The notes under the pieces: generated by a model
Seen by the model: the letters and a program-made list of their open reading frames with translations, nothing else
What the model was told of the DNA's origin: nothing
The model's database searches: none
Shown: positions 6,696-15,262 of the stretch, piece by piece
Layout of the letters: each line of letters opens with the position of its first letter
Numbering within the stretch: position 1 is the stretch's first letter
Assembly (NCBI GenBank): GCA_040376005.1
Contig: JBEIRK010000012.1
Coordinates: 1 to 31,441 of the forward strand
Length of the DNA stretch: 31,441 nt
Origin: JAGXTF01 sp040376005
GTDB taxonomy: Bacteria; Bacteroidota; Bacteroidia; NS11-12g; UBA955
Direction of reading: 5' to 3'
Translations under genes and position numbers: made by a program

Positions 6696-8093
6696 ATGAA
6701 GCGCATCCTTCTCATATTCCTTTTTGCACTCAGATTGCTGCCAAGTCAGGGGCAAAGTGGAGGATTATTTGGGGATCAAACCTGGGATTTTGGAGAAGTA
6801 AAATTCTGGAACAACGATACCGCTTGGTTCACGGTAAGAAATGCAACCGACAAACAGTTGTTGTTTTTACCCACCTATTATAACGAGAGTTTTCAGGTGA
6901 TGTTTAACAGCAGGGTGGCTGCCCCTGGAGAGGAAATACGCATAGGCATTATTTATTACACAGAAAAAAAAGGGAAATTCTATGCTACTTTGCCATTGTA
7001 TGTCAACCAAAAGGGCGAACCCATTCAGTTTCATCTCAAGGGGAATATAAAGAGTTTCGACCCCATGGCCATGTTGCGCTGCCCGGCGGTGAATGAAGGA
7101 CCAGGGCCAAACGAAATTGAAAAAGTAGTTACGGTAGAAGTACGCGATATAGAAACAGAGGAATTGTTACAGCCCGACCAACTTACCTGCAAAAGCAGAA
7201 ATGGGCAAAAAGTGCAGTTGGAATCTGTGGGAGAGGTTTTCCAGATGGCAGTAGCGCCGGGGAGTTACAAAGTCACCAGTTTGAAATCAGGCTATTATGA
7301 TTACGCGGCGCTTATCATGTTAGAGCCCTACCAGTTGAAGTATGTGGTATACATGGAAAAGAGCAAGCAGCCATTAGAAGTGGATGAACCTCCATTGCCA
7401 GTAGAACCCCCAATAGCTATTGATACCCCTTCCATGGGCGTAGAAGTGGGTGGTGATGCGCACATCCATCCCCCTGGCAAAAACGATACATCGGCAAGCA
7501 GTTCCATGGATGTAGAGGAGTTAAATGCCAGGGAATATAAGTTTAACAACATCATCATTATCGTAGATGTTTCGGCTTCCATGAACCGTGGAGGCAAATT
7601 GGATGGACTCAAATCTTCATTTAACATCCTCATAGATGCGTTGCGGTCTACAGATCGGATTTGCATCATTAGCATGGCCTCTGGTGCTGCAGTGGTGCAG
7701 GCACCAGTTGGGGTGTATGAAAAGGACAGCTTGAAGGCAAGAATGGGCAGAATGGAAGCCAAGGGGTCTACCAATGGCGGGGCTGCCATAGAATTGGCAT
7801 ACCAATTGGCCAGTCAGAATTACATGGCTGAGGGGAACAATCAGATTATTATCGCCACAGACGGCGTATTTTATGGGGGGAGTTTAACCCGCAAGGAAAT
7901 TGAGGAAAAAATTAAAAAAGGCAATGAAAATGGAATTCATTTTAGTGCCTTGGCATTTGGCACTGATCCCAAGGCAAAACTTTTCCTCTCTGACTTAAGC
8001 CAAATGGGTGGTGGGAGCATGGTTCAAATCTCAGATCCAGCCGCGGCAGAAGGCCAATTATTGGAAATGATAAAAACCCAGAGTAAGCGCTAA
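6696..8093 (+). CDS. exported protein with DUF1573-like N-terminal domain and von Willebrand factor A domain
   Basis: 465 aa from ATG 6696. A signal peptide (MKRILLIFLFALRLLPSQGQ) is followed by an Ig-like DUF1573-type domain (about 28-118) beginning TWDFGEVKFWNNDTAWFTVRN. A middle region (about 130-225) resembles a small beta domain and leads into a Pro/Glu/Asp-rich linker (about 228-280). The VWA domain spans about 284-460, with the metal-ion-dependent adhesion site DVSAS (D291, S293, S295), a Thr in GSTNGG, and the Asp of ATDG. The intact site suggests metal-dependent protein binding in the periplasm or at the surface. An in-frame TTG at 6621 lies inside rsmA and would bury the signal peptide. 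The gene lies just upstream of the oxidase operon but has its own spacing of 110 bases to it. Confidence 0.82.
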   Translation: MKRILLIFLFALRLLPSQGQSGGLFGDQTWDFGEVKFWNNDTAWFTVRNATDKQLLFLPTYYNESFQVMFNSRVAAPGEEIRIGIIYYTEKKGKFYATLPLYVNQKGEPIQFHLKGNIKSFDPMAMLRCPAVNEGPGPNEIEKVVTVEVRDIETEELLQPDQLTCKSRNGQKVQLESVGEVFQMAVAPGSYKVTSLKSGYYDYAALIMLEPYQLKYVVYMEKSKQPLEVDEPPLPVEPPIAIDTPSMGVEVGGDAHIHPPGKNDTSASSSMDVEELNAREYKFNNIIIIVDVSASMNRGGKLDGLKSSFNILIDALRSTDRICIISMASGAAVVQAPVGVYEKDSLKARMGRMEAKGSTNGGAAIELAYQLASQNYMAEGNNQIIIATDGVFYGGSLTRKEIEEKIKKGNENGIHFSALAFGTDPKAKLFLSDLSQMGGGSMVQISDPAAAEGQLLEMIKTQSKR

Positions 8094-8144
8094 TTCACTG
8101 CTTCTACTGGGCGTCTTATTTTTTTTCTGAAAAAACGTATTCTT

Positions 8145-8177
8145 TTGTTTTTTTACTGTTACATATCCCTAAATTTG
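8145..8177 (+). promoter_or_regulatory. probable promoter of the cytochrome oxidase operon
   Basis: TTG (8145-8147) and an exact TAAATTTG (8170-8177) are 22 bases apart, within the range reported for Bacteroidota promoters. The -7 box lies 26 bases before the coxB ATG, in the largest gap (110 bases) upstream of the cluster. Confidence 0.65.
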
Positions 8178-8203
8178 CGTCCTAAAATTCAAAACAGGCT
8201 TAG

Positions 8204-9682
8204 ATGAAAATGCTATTTCAGTCAAGACTTCTGTCCCTTCTTGGGTCTAAGAAGAACATCCTGATGTGGATCGCTGTGTTTTTGCCATTGGCATCCTTTG
8301 CACAAGCAGCAGGCGACATTATCCAACCTCCTCAGGCTTTTGACCCAACCTCTTGGAACTGGGCACTAATCGCAACTGTCATTCTCACGGTGCTTATCAT
8401 TTTGGTAATTGCGCGTGCGTTTGATATCGGAACTCTCACTGAGTGGGTAACCGGTAAAAAAGTCATTGGATGGACAAAAATCAATGCTTGGTTGGCGATT
8501 ATCTTCCTTATTGCAGGAGCTTGTGGTGTAGCGTATGAGCTAATTTACCATGGTAAATTTGCACTTACGGACAACAGTGCATCTGAGCATGGTAAAACCA
8601 TTGACTCTATGTTCATGTGGACCTTCTGGGTGACCTTTGCAGTATTCTGCATCACTGAGATTTTGCTGTTTTGGTTTATGTTTAAATACCGCTACCGCGA
8701 AGGCGAAAAAGCGCACTACTACTATCACAACAACACCCTTGAGATGGTGTGGACCATTATTCCAGCGATTGTATTGACCTTCCTCGTGTTGCGTGGATTC
8801 AATACCTGGAGTAGAATTACAGACCCTAGCAAAACATCAAAAGATGCACAGCAAATCGAAGTATTTGCATACCAATTTGGTTGGAAAGCCCGCTATGCTG
8901 GTGAGGACAACAAATTTGGTGAAAGCAACTTTACCTTGATTTCTGGTACCAATCCTTTGGGGGTTGCTATCGCAGACCAAGCAGATTCGCTAAGTGCTGA
9001 ATTGAACAAAGAAATCAAAAAGATTGATGCACTTATTGCCAATGCTGACAAGTATAAAATCGAGTGTCAAATAGCATTGCGTGATTACGAGGCGAAGCAG
9101 AACATTACTGCGTATCCAAAGGAATACAAAGAGATTAAGCAAAGAGCAGATGATGCATGCAGCGGCGCTTATGTGAGAAACCTGCAGAAGGATAAGAAGC
9201 GCAAGCAAACCAATTTGACCCGCATTGCGAAGTACCGCGCAAGTGAAGGCTTCTTTAATAATGCAGGTAATGATGACAGAATTACTACTGAAATCGTGTT
9301 GGTAAAAGGCAAAGAATATGTGTTCAACTTCAGAGCACGTGACGTAATTCACTCTGCCTACATGCCTCACTTCCGTGCACAGATCAACGTAGTACCAGGT
9401 ATGGCAACACGTTTTGCTTTTACCCCTATCAAGACTACGGAAGAAGCACGCAAGGAAAATGGCGACAAGGAGTTTGAATACTTCTTGTATTGCAACAAAA
9501 TTTGCGGAGCTGCGCACTACAATATGAAAATTAAAGTAACTGTAGTAGGTTCTGAGAAAGAATACAAAGACTGGATCGCAGCTCAGGCTCCAATGATAGC
9601 GCCTGCACAACCAGCAGAAGCTGCGCCGTTAGAAACTGGAAAAGACACTGCGGCAGCAACTCCAACCATGGCCCTCAACTAA
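8204..9682 (+). CDS. coxB: cytochrome c oxidase subunit II (CuA subunit), with long inserted helical segment
   Basis: 492 aa, longer than most subunit II proteins. It takes electrons from cytochrome c through the binuclear CuA centre and passes them to haem a. A signal peptide is followed by hydrophobic segments around 53-74, 93-114, 137-162 and 180-200; the last two are the classical subunit II hairpin. CuA ligands are all visible: H383 in DVIHSAYMPH, then C430, C434, H438 and M441 in CNKICGAAHYNM. Between the GWKARY block and the rest of the cupredoxin fold lies about 95 residues of Lys/Glu-rich sequence (about 256-350, including ELNKEIKKIDALIANADKY) that looks helical or coiled-coil. No cytochrome c domain is fused. 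It starts the oxidase operon. Confidence 0.95.
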   Translation: MKMLFQSRLLSLLGSKKNILMWIAVFLPLASFAQAAGDIIQPPQAFDPTSWNWALIATVILTVLIILVIARAFDIGTLTEWVTGKKVIGWTKINAWLAIIFLIAGACGVAYELIYHGKFALTDNSASEHGKTIDSMFMWTFWVTFAVFCITEILLFWFMFKYRYREGEKAHYYYHNNTLEMVWTIIPAIVLTFLVLRGFNTWSRITDPSKTSKDAQQIEVFAYQFGWKARYAGEDNKFGESNFTLISGTNPLGVAIADQADSLSAELNKEIKKIDALIANADKYKIECQIALRDYEAKQNITAYPKEYKEIKQRADDACSGAYVRNLQKDKKRKQTNLTRIAKYRASEGFFNNAGNDDRITTEIVLVKGKEYVFNFRARDVIHSAYMPHFRAQINVVPGMATRFAFTPIKTTEEARKENGDKEFEYFLYCNKICGAAHYNMKIKVTVVGSEKEYKDWIAAQAPMIAPAQPAEAAPLETGKDTAAATPTMALN

Positions 9683-9716
9683 TTCAAATTAACAACAAGA
9701 AAAAATAAGTGATACT

Positions 9717-11603
9717 ATGAGCACAGCAGCATTACACGCAGAGCACGATGCGCATCATCACCATAAGGAGAGCTTCATCAGCAAGTATGTGTTCTCTATG
9801 GATCACAAGATGATCTCAAAGCAATTCCTGATCACAGGGATTGTAATGGGTATCTTGGGTATGGGTATGTCGTTGCTTTTCCGCCTGCAATTGGCATGGC
9901 CAGATGAGCAGTTCAGCATTTTAGAAACGTTGCTCGGTAAGTGGGGCGCGGGTGGAAAATTGGACCCGAATTACTACATGGGTTTGGTTACCATTCACGG
10001 TACCATTATGGTATTCTATGTACTTACAGCAGGGTTGAGTGGTACTTTCAGTAACCTACTCATTCCCTTGCAATTGGGAGCAAGAGATATGGCATCTCCA
10101 TTCCTCAATATGCTTTCATATTGGTTCTTCTTGGTTTCTTCCATTGTGCTTTGCATGAGCATGTTTGTAGAAACTGGACCAGCATCTGCAGGTTGGACTG
10201 TATATCCTCCATTGAGTGCGCTTGACAAAGCCATGGATGGTTCTGGATTGGGTATGACCTTGTGGTTGGTAGCCATTGCATTGTTTATCATCTCAGCTTT
10301 GTTGGGTGGTATTAACTATATCTCTACTGTATTGAATATGCGTACAAAAGGTATGAGCATGAATCGCATGCCGCTTACTATTTGGGCATTTTTCTTTACT
10401 GCAGTATTGGGCTTGCTTTCATTCCCAGTATTATTAGGTGCTGCCTTGTTCTTGATCTTCGATAGAAGTGCCGGAACGAGCTTCTACCTCAGCGATATTT
10501 ATCTGGAGGGAGTAGGTGCCTTGGAAAATATCGGTGGAAGCCCTGTATTGTACCAGCACTTGTTCTGGTTCTTGGGTCACCCTGAGGTGTACATCATTTT
10601 GATGCCAGCATTGGGTATCACTTCTGAAGTAATTTCAACCAACGCACGGAAGCCAATCTTTGGTTACTCTGCGATGATTATTTCTCTATTGGGTATTTCT
10701 TTCTTGTCATTTATCGTGTGGGGTCACCACATGTTTATCACAGGTATGAACCCATTCTTGGGAAGTGTATTTATGATATTGACATTGATTATTGCGGTTC
10801 CATCGGCGGTGAAGGTGTTTAACTACCTTACCACTTTGTGGAAAGGCAATTTGAGATTCACCCCTGCAATGTTGTTCTCTATTGGTCTGGTTTCCTTCTT
10901 TATTTCTGGAGGTCTTACCGGTATCTACTTGGGTAACGCGGCGTTGGATATTCAGTTGCACGATAGTTATTTCGTAGTAGCCCACTTCCACTTGGTAATG
11001 GGTAGTTCTGCTATCTTTGGTATGTTCGCTGGTATTTACCACTGGTATCCAAAGATGTTTGGCAGAATGATGAACAACACCTTGGGGTATTTCCACTTCT
11101 GGATTACCTTCATCACAGCCTATTTGGTATTCTTCCCAATGCACTTTATGGGCTTAGCAGGTGTTCCACGTCGTTACTACCAGTTCACATTGGTGAAAGA
11201 TTTTGATATTTGGATGGATGTAAACAAACTGATTACTGTATCTGCGATCATTGCAGGTGCTGCTCAGGTGTTGTTCCTTTACAACTTCTTCTATAGCATA
11301 TTCAAAGGCAAGAAAGCTACACAGAACCCATGGCAGAGCAATACCTTGGAGTGGAGCACCCCTGTAGAGCATCTGCATGGTAACTGGCCTGGTGAATTGC
11401 CAACGGTATATCGCGGCCCACACGAGTACAGCCGTCCTGACCGTGAGGAAGATTACTTCCCACAACATATTCCAGATGAAGCTGAAACTGCTGGATTAAA
11501 ATCAACCAAATCTAAACCTGCACCCGAGGAGAAAGAACCCGTTGCAGAGCCGGCAGATAGCGTATTCTTCGCCGCTTTGAAGCGTGTGTTTGGTTTGAGT
11601 TAA
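9717..11603 (+). CDS. coxA: cytochrome c oxidase subunit I (haem a/a3-CuB subunit)
   Basis: 628 aa with about 12 membrane helices; the catalytic, proton-pumping subunit that reduces O2. Haem a ligands are H94 (TIHGTIMVFY) and H425; the haem a3 ligand is H423 (VVAHFHLVMG). CuB ligands are H288 (GHPEVYI) and H337-H338 (WGHHMF); Y292 is the family's His-Tyr cross-link residue and E290 the D-channel Glu, so this is an A-type oxidase. The N-terminus is His-rich (HDAHHHHKE). After the last helix there is a cytoplasmic tail of about 100 residues, first a conserved NPWQSNTLEWSTPVEHLHGNWP stretch then a low-complexity Lys/Glu/Pro part. It lies 34 bases after coxB. Confidence 0.97.
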   Translation: MSTAALHAEHDAHHHHKESFISKYVFSMDHKMISKQFLITGIVMGILGMGMSLLFRLQLAWPDEQFSILETLLGKWGAGGKLDPNYYMGLVTIHGTIMVFYVLTAGLSGTFSNLLIPLQLGARDMASPFLNMLSYWFFLVSSIVLCMSMFVETGPASAGWTVYPPLSALDKAMDGSGLGMTLWLVAIALFIISALLGGINYISTVLNMRTKGMSMNRMPLTIWAFFFTAVLGLLSFPVLLGAALFLIFDRSAGTSFYLSDIYLEGVGALENIGGSPVLYQHLFWFLGHPEVYIILMPALGITSEVISTNARKPIFGYSAMIISLLGISFLSFIVWGHHMFITGMNPFLGSVFMILTLIIAVPSAVKVFNYLTTLWKGNLRFTPAMLFSIGLVSFFISGGLTGIYLGNAALDIQLHDSYFVVAHFHLVMGSSAIFGMFAGIYHWYPKMFGRMMNNTLGYFHFWITFITAYLVFFPMHFMGLAGVPRRYYQFTLVKDFDIWMDVNKLITVSAIIAGAAQVLFLYNFFYSIFKGKKATQNPWQSNTLEWSTPVEHLHGNWPGELPTVYRGPHEYSRPDREEDYFPQHIPDEAETAGLKSTKSKPAPEEKEPVAEPADSVFFAALKRVFGLS

Positions 11604-11625
11604 GATCAAGGCTACGGCTACACAC

Positions 11626-12645
11626 ATTTTACATAACAAAAATCTCAGACGAACAGGTATTCTTGCCTGTTCGTCTGTTTTTTTATTGTTCCTACTCGGT
11701 GGTTTAGTGCGAGTTACCGGCAGCGGAATGGGTTGTCCCGACTGGCCAAAATGTTTTGGTTTGTGGGCTCCTCCAACCTGCGATTGCCAATTGCCTGACA
11801 ATTACCAAGAGCTGTTTTTAGAGAAGCGCCTCAAAAAGGTAGAGAGATTTACCAAAGCACTAGAAGCGTTTGGCATGCACGAAAGCGCCAAGAAGTTAAG
11901 AGAGAACAAAGCCATATTAATTCCTGAGGAATTCAATGCGGTAAAAGCATGGATTGAGTATATCAACCGAATCTTTGGCGTGCTTGCCGGATTGTTTGCA
12001 TTGGCTTTTGTCGCCATTGCATGGTTGGGGGCCTTTTCTTCTAGGGTGAAATGGTTGGCTTCTTTAGGCCTTATAATGCTGGTGCTGAATGCTTGGCTCG
12101 GAAGTATTGTGGTTGCCACGAATTTGCTTCCCGGTATAGTTTCCTTTCATTTTATGCTTTCCTTCTTAAGCATTTTCTTCTTTATGCTCGCATTGCACAA
12201 TACCCAATCTTTTTCACGCGTAAGTCCGAAAGGGGCAAACTCTGTTTGGATTCTTTTGTTTATATTGGTACTTACTGAGGTGCTATTGGGGACCTTTGCA
12301 AGAGAAACAGTGGAGAGGAAAATTGCAGACCAAAGTTTAAGCGTGGACGGCATGTTGGATTTTAAAGGAATGGGAGTAGATTTTATGGTGCATCGCTTTT
12401 TGCCTGCAGCAATACTCTTGATTTCAACCTATGCCGCTTGGAAGTATAAAGGCGATGGTGGTCACAGCAGCCGTGATTTTGCAATTCTCGCTGCTTTTGC
12501 ATTGGCGCAAATCTGTTTTGGAGCCATGAATATCGTTTTCACGCTTCCTCCGGTATCGCAAGTAACGCATATCGTGCTTGGAAGCGCCATGCCTATTCTG
12601 TGTTTTTATGCATTGTTGAAGACAAAATTTAAACCTACCCTGTGA
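11626..12645 (+). CDS. ctaA: haem a synthase (CtaA/Cox15 family), probable AUU start
   Basis: Oxidises the C8 methyl of haem o to the formyl group of haem a in the inner membrane. The conserved GGLVRVTGSGMGCPDWPKCFG block, the inserted EYINRIFGVLAG segment and later helices with His (MVHRFLPA, VTHIVLG) identify the family. Conventional starts begin at TTG 11686, which leaves only five residues before GG and cuts helix 1. The frame stays open upstream to a stop at 11596, and these codons encode a fitting N-terminus (NKNLRRTGILACSSVFLL, then FLLGGLVR). The only start-like codons there are ATT 11626 (339 aa) and ATC 11605. The same bases form a perfect terminator-like hairpin (11646-11684). It ends in a 4-base overlap with ctaB. 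The identity is firm; the start is uncertain. Confidence 0.85.
   Translation: MLHNKNLRRTGILACSSVFLLFLLGGLVRVTGSGMGCPDWPKCFGLWAPPTCDCQLPDNYQELFLEKRLKKVERFTKALEAFGMHESAKKLRENKAILIPEEFNAVKAWIEYINRIFGVLAGLFALAFVAIAWLGAFSSRVKWLASLGLIMLVLNAWLGSIVVATNLLPGIVSFHFMLSFLSIFFFMLALHNTQSFSRVSPKGANSVWILLFILVLTEVLLGTFARETVERKIADQSLSVDGMLDFKGMGVDFMVHRFLPAAILLISTYAAWKYKGDGGHSSRDFAILAAFALAQICFGAMNIVFTLPPVSQVTHIVLGSAMPILCFYALLKTKFKPTL
11646..11684 (+). terminator. intrinsic terminator-like hairpin between coxA and ctaA, overlapping ctaA codons
   Basis: CAGACGAACAGG (11646-11657) pairs perfectly over 12 bp with CCTGTTCGTCTG (11666-11677), around an 8-nt loop, followed by seven T (11678-11684). It lies 42 bases after the coxA stop and just before TTG 11686. 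It is the strongest hairpin plus U-run in the window. It could reduce readthrough from the structural genes into ctaA and beyond, or act as an attenuator. Confidence 0.85.
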
Positions 12646-13517
12646 AACAAATTATAAAGAACTACACCCAATTGGTTAAATTTAGGCTTACCTCAACCGT
12701 GGTTGCCACCTCTGTGTTTGGCTATATTTTGGGCTGTAAGATTAACAATAACGAAGGCTGGACCCAAGTGTTTGAGTGGTCCGAGTTGATTGGGGTGCTC
12801 GTGGGTGGCATGCTTATCGTGTTTGCCTCAAATGGTCTGAATCAGGTCATCGAAAAGGAAAATGATGGCAAAATGGCACGCACGGCTACTCGACCTGTCG
12901 TAGAAGGCCGCATTGGCATTCCTCAAGCACGGTGGTTTAGTTTGATTTCGGGAGTAATCGGGGTAGTATTATTGGCGTATACTACCAATTTCACCTCAAC
13001 CCTATTGGGCGTAATTTCCTTGGCCATATACGTGTTTGTATACACTCCCATGAAGCAGGTAAGTCCTTTTGCGGTTATGGTTGGCGCCATACCTGGGGCG
13101 TTGCCACCGTTGATTGGTTATACTGCGAAAATTCCAGACATCGACCAACCGGGTATGATGTTGTTTTTGGTGCAATTCTTTTGGCAGTTCCCACATTTTT
13201 GGGCAATTGCTTGGTTGCTGCATGATGATTATCAAAAAGCAGGCTACTGGTTGCTGCCTTCATCAGGGGGAAGAGACGTTCGAAGTGCCATGCAGGTAGT
13301 TACCTATACTGTCATTTTGGGCATAGTATCTCTAATGCCTATTTACTACAAACTCTGTTCACCGATGGCTTTGGTACTTATCGTGCCCGCAAGCTTGTAC
13401 TTCTGTTTCCGGTCGTTTAAGTTGTTGCGCACCTTAGACCAAAAAGAAGCCAGGCAACTTCTTTATTTCTCCTTTCTATACACCCCTTTGGTGTTTTTAA
13501 GCTACATATTCTTCTAA
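12642..13517 (+). CDS. ctaB: protohaem IX farnesyltransferase (haem o synthase, CtaB/CyoE)
   Basis: 291 aa, UbiA-type prenyltransferase with about eight or nine membrane helices. It adds a farnesyl group to haem b to make haem o, the substrate of CtaA. The first Asp-rich-type motif region reads NQVIEKENDGKMARTATRPV and is followed by the conserved Arg-Pro; the second conserved loop is YTPMKQVSPFAV then GAIPGALPPLIGYTA. The start is GTG 12642, overlapping the ctaA TGA in the four bases GTGA, so the two haem a enzymes are translationally coupled. Downstream, subunit III follows after four bases. Confidence 0.95.
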   Translation: MKQIIKNYTQLVKFRLTSTVVATSVFGYILGCKINNNEGWTQVFEWSELIGVLVGGMLIVFASNGLNQVIEKENDGKMARTATRPVVEGRIGIPQARWFSLISGVIGVVLLAYTTNFTSTLLGVISLAIYVFVYTPMKQVSPFAVMVGAIPGALPPLIGYTAKIPDIDQPGMMLFLVQFFWQFPHFWAIAWLLHDDYQKAGYWLLPSSGGRDVRSAMQVVTYTVILGIVSLMPIYYKLCSPMALVLIVPASLYFCFRSFKLLRTLDQKEARQLLYFSFLYTPLVFLSYIFF

Positions 13518-13521
13518 GATC

Positions 13522-14124
13522 ATGAAAACCACATTTAAAATAAAGCAACCCAAGGACAATTATAAGATTGCTCCTGCCAAGTTCAACACCTGGCTGTTTA
13601 TGATTGCCAGTTGCATGCTATTCGCTGCATTTGTGAGTGCCTTTATCGTGCACAAGCCAGATGCAGAGGCCAAGTCATTGTGGACCCAGTTTGAGCTGCC
13701 TATGTACTTTACTTGGTCAGCGATTACCGCAGTGGTAAGCAGTATTACTATTTTTATTGCATTCCGAGCTGCGAAGCAGGATGAGTTGCAATTGAATAAA
13801 ATTTTCATTTCAGCAACCTTAGTGCTGGGAATTCTCTTCACCGTATTCCAAGGCTTGGGATGGCAAACCATGGTTGAGCAGGGCTTAACCTTTGTAAACG
13901 CCCGTCCAGAGGATATTTCCGCGAGTTATGTTTGGGTAATTACCTTTTTACACGCACTGCATGTATTGGGTGGAATTGTGCTTTTAACTGTGACTTTGGT
14001 GCAGGCTTTTCAGCTAAAAGTGCACAAAAAACGCATGACTTTGATGGCAGTTACGCACACATACTGGCATTTTGTTGGATTGCTGTGGATTTATTTGTTT
14101 TTATTCCTTTATTTCGCACGGTAA
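13522..14124 (+). CDS. haem-copper oxidase subunit III (first copy)
   Basis: 200 aa with five hydrophobic segments (about 23-45, 57-79, 92-112, 133-160 and 176-199). Subunit III supports the stability and proton uptake of subunit I but carries no metal. The C-terminal THTYWHFVGLLWIYLFLFLYF with YWHFV..LWI is the family hallmark, and HALHVLGG precedes it. It starts four bases after ctaB and is followed 12 bases later by a second, longer subunit III. Bacteroidota oxidase clusters often carry two such genes. Which of them packs on subunit I cannot be judged here. Confidence 0.9.
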   Translation: MKTTFKIKQPKDNYKIAPAKFNTWLFMIASCMLFAAFVSAFIVHKPDAEAKSLWTQFELPMYFTWSAITAVVSSITIFIAFRAAKQDELQLNKIFISATLVLGILFTVFQGLGWQTMVEQGLTFVNARPEDISASYVWVITFLHALHVLGGIVLLTVTLVQAFQLKVHKKRMTLMAVTHTYWHFVGLLWIYLFLFLYFAR

Positions 14125-14136
14125 TTCAAAAGAACA

Positions 14137-14901
14137 ATGGCGAACCATTCTGAAGCCTCATTTGAACAGCAACCCGTATGGGCGGGTGGCCGTTCTCCCT
14201 TTAATGTAAGCTACGGTAAACTCATGATGTGGCTGCTTCTGTTGTCAGACGCATTCACGTTTTCAAGTCTACTTGTGCAATATGGCGCGCAGCGCTTTGC
14301 AAACGTTCAAAGTCCTGTGACTACAAAATGGCCTGATCCATCAGCCATTTTTAACCACTTCCCATTCATGCATGGCTTGCATTTGCCGTTGCTGTTTGTG
14401 AGTGTGATGACCTTTATCCTTATTTTTAGCTCAGTAACCATGGTATTGGCTGTGGAAGCGGGCCATAGAAACAGCAAGAAAGAGGTTGTGAAATATATGG
14501 TTTACACCGTAATTGGTGGTTTGATGTTCTTAGGCTGTCAGGCTTGGGAATGGACCGTATTCATCCATGAAGGCGCAAGACTTGACGGCAACACATTCGG
14601 TATTACCGAAGCGGGCCATAAAGTATTTGGCAGCTTGAAGTTTGGTGACCACTTCGAATGGAAAGACGAATACAGAACAGCAGGACCTGTGCCTTTTGCA
14701 GCCTTATTCTTTATTGTTACTGGGTTCCACGGGTTCCACGTGTTTACAGGTGTAGTTGCCAATATTGTAATCACGATAATGGCGGCACGCGGCGTATTTG
14801 AACGTCGTGGACACTATGAAATGATTGAAAAAACTGGATTGTACTGGCACTTTGTAGATCTGGTTTGGGTATTTGTATTCACATTCTTCTACTTGATCTG
14901 A
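14137..14901 (+). CDS. cytochrome c oxidase subunit III (second copy)
   Basis: 254 aa. Five membrane segments are visible: around 28-48, 84-110, 119-140, 185-210 and 233-253. Hallmarks are the GKLMMWLLLLSDAFTFSSLL segment, the cluster FIVTGFHGFHVFTGVVAN with conserved His residues, and the C-terminal YWHFVDLVWVFVFTFFYL, where W-H-F-V-D-x-V-W is the classical subunit III ending. It is closer to the canonical family than the preceding 200-aa copy, which has G in place of the D. An extra soluble stretch (about 145-180) lies between helices. Subunit IV follows 20 bases downstream. Confidence 0.93.
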   Translation: MANHSEASFEQQPVWAGGRSPFNVSYGKLMMWLLLLSDAFTFSSLLVQYGAQRFANVQSPVTTKWPDPSAIFNHFPFMHGLHLPLLFVSVMTFILIFSSVTMVLAVEAGHRNSKKEVVKYMVYTVIGGLMFLGCQAWEWTVFIHEGARLDGNTFGITEAGHKVFGSLKFGDHFEWKDEYRTAGPVPFAALFFIVTGFHGFHVFTGVVANIVITIMAARGVFERRGHYEMIEKTGLYWHFVDLVWVFVFTFFYLI

Positions 14902-14921
14902 CCTAATAAACGAAACATAAC

Positions 14922-15260
14922 ATGGATTTTCATACTAAGCCAGGGGAGTACGACGCAATTAACTACGTTCCCCATACTGAGAGCCACGGAACCAAAGAAT
15001 TATGGCGTGTATTCCTGATTCTTTTGGGAATTACCATTTTCGACTTTGTCATCTACTTCGTGATGGATGCATCAGGTTGGAGAAACTTTATATTCATTTT
15101 CTTCGGTTTGGTGAAGGCCTACTTCATTGTAGGTGCATTCATGCACATGAAGAATGAGAAAATTACTTTGGCGCTTACGATTCTAGTTCCCATTATCTTT
15201 ATTTTGGGTCTGATTGCAGGTTTGCTCTATGAGGGACATGCCCTCACCATGGTAAAATAA
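14922..15260 (+). CDS. cytochrome c oxidase subunit IV (prokaryotic type)
   Basis: 112 aa with three hydrophobic segments (about 27-48, 54-72, 80-102). This small subunit is found in bacterial aa3 and related quinol oxidases and is thought to help assembly or stability. The central KAYFIVGAFMHMKNEK is the typical family signature (helix 2 with H-M-K). The N-terminal soluble stretch contains a His and several acidic residues. It lies between subunit III and the SCO gene, two bases before the next start. Confidence 0.88.
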   Translation: MDFHTKPGEYDAINYVPHTESHGTKELWRVFLILLGITIFDFVIYFVMDASGWRNFIFIFFGLVKAYFIVGAFMHMKNEKITLALTILVPIIFILGLIAGLLYEGHALTMVK

Positions 15261-15262
15261 CA

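Noticed and set aside
8990..9610. 206-codon open frame on the minus strand inside coxB
   Set aside because: It lies over the Lys/Glu-rich insertion of coxB, whose codons give Cys/Phe-rich nonsense on the other strand. The coxB reading has all CuA ligands.
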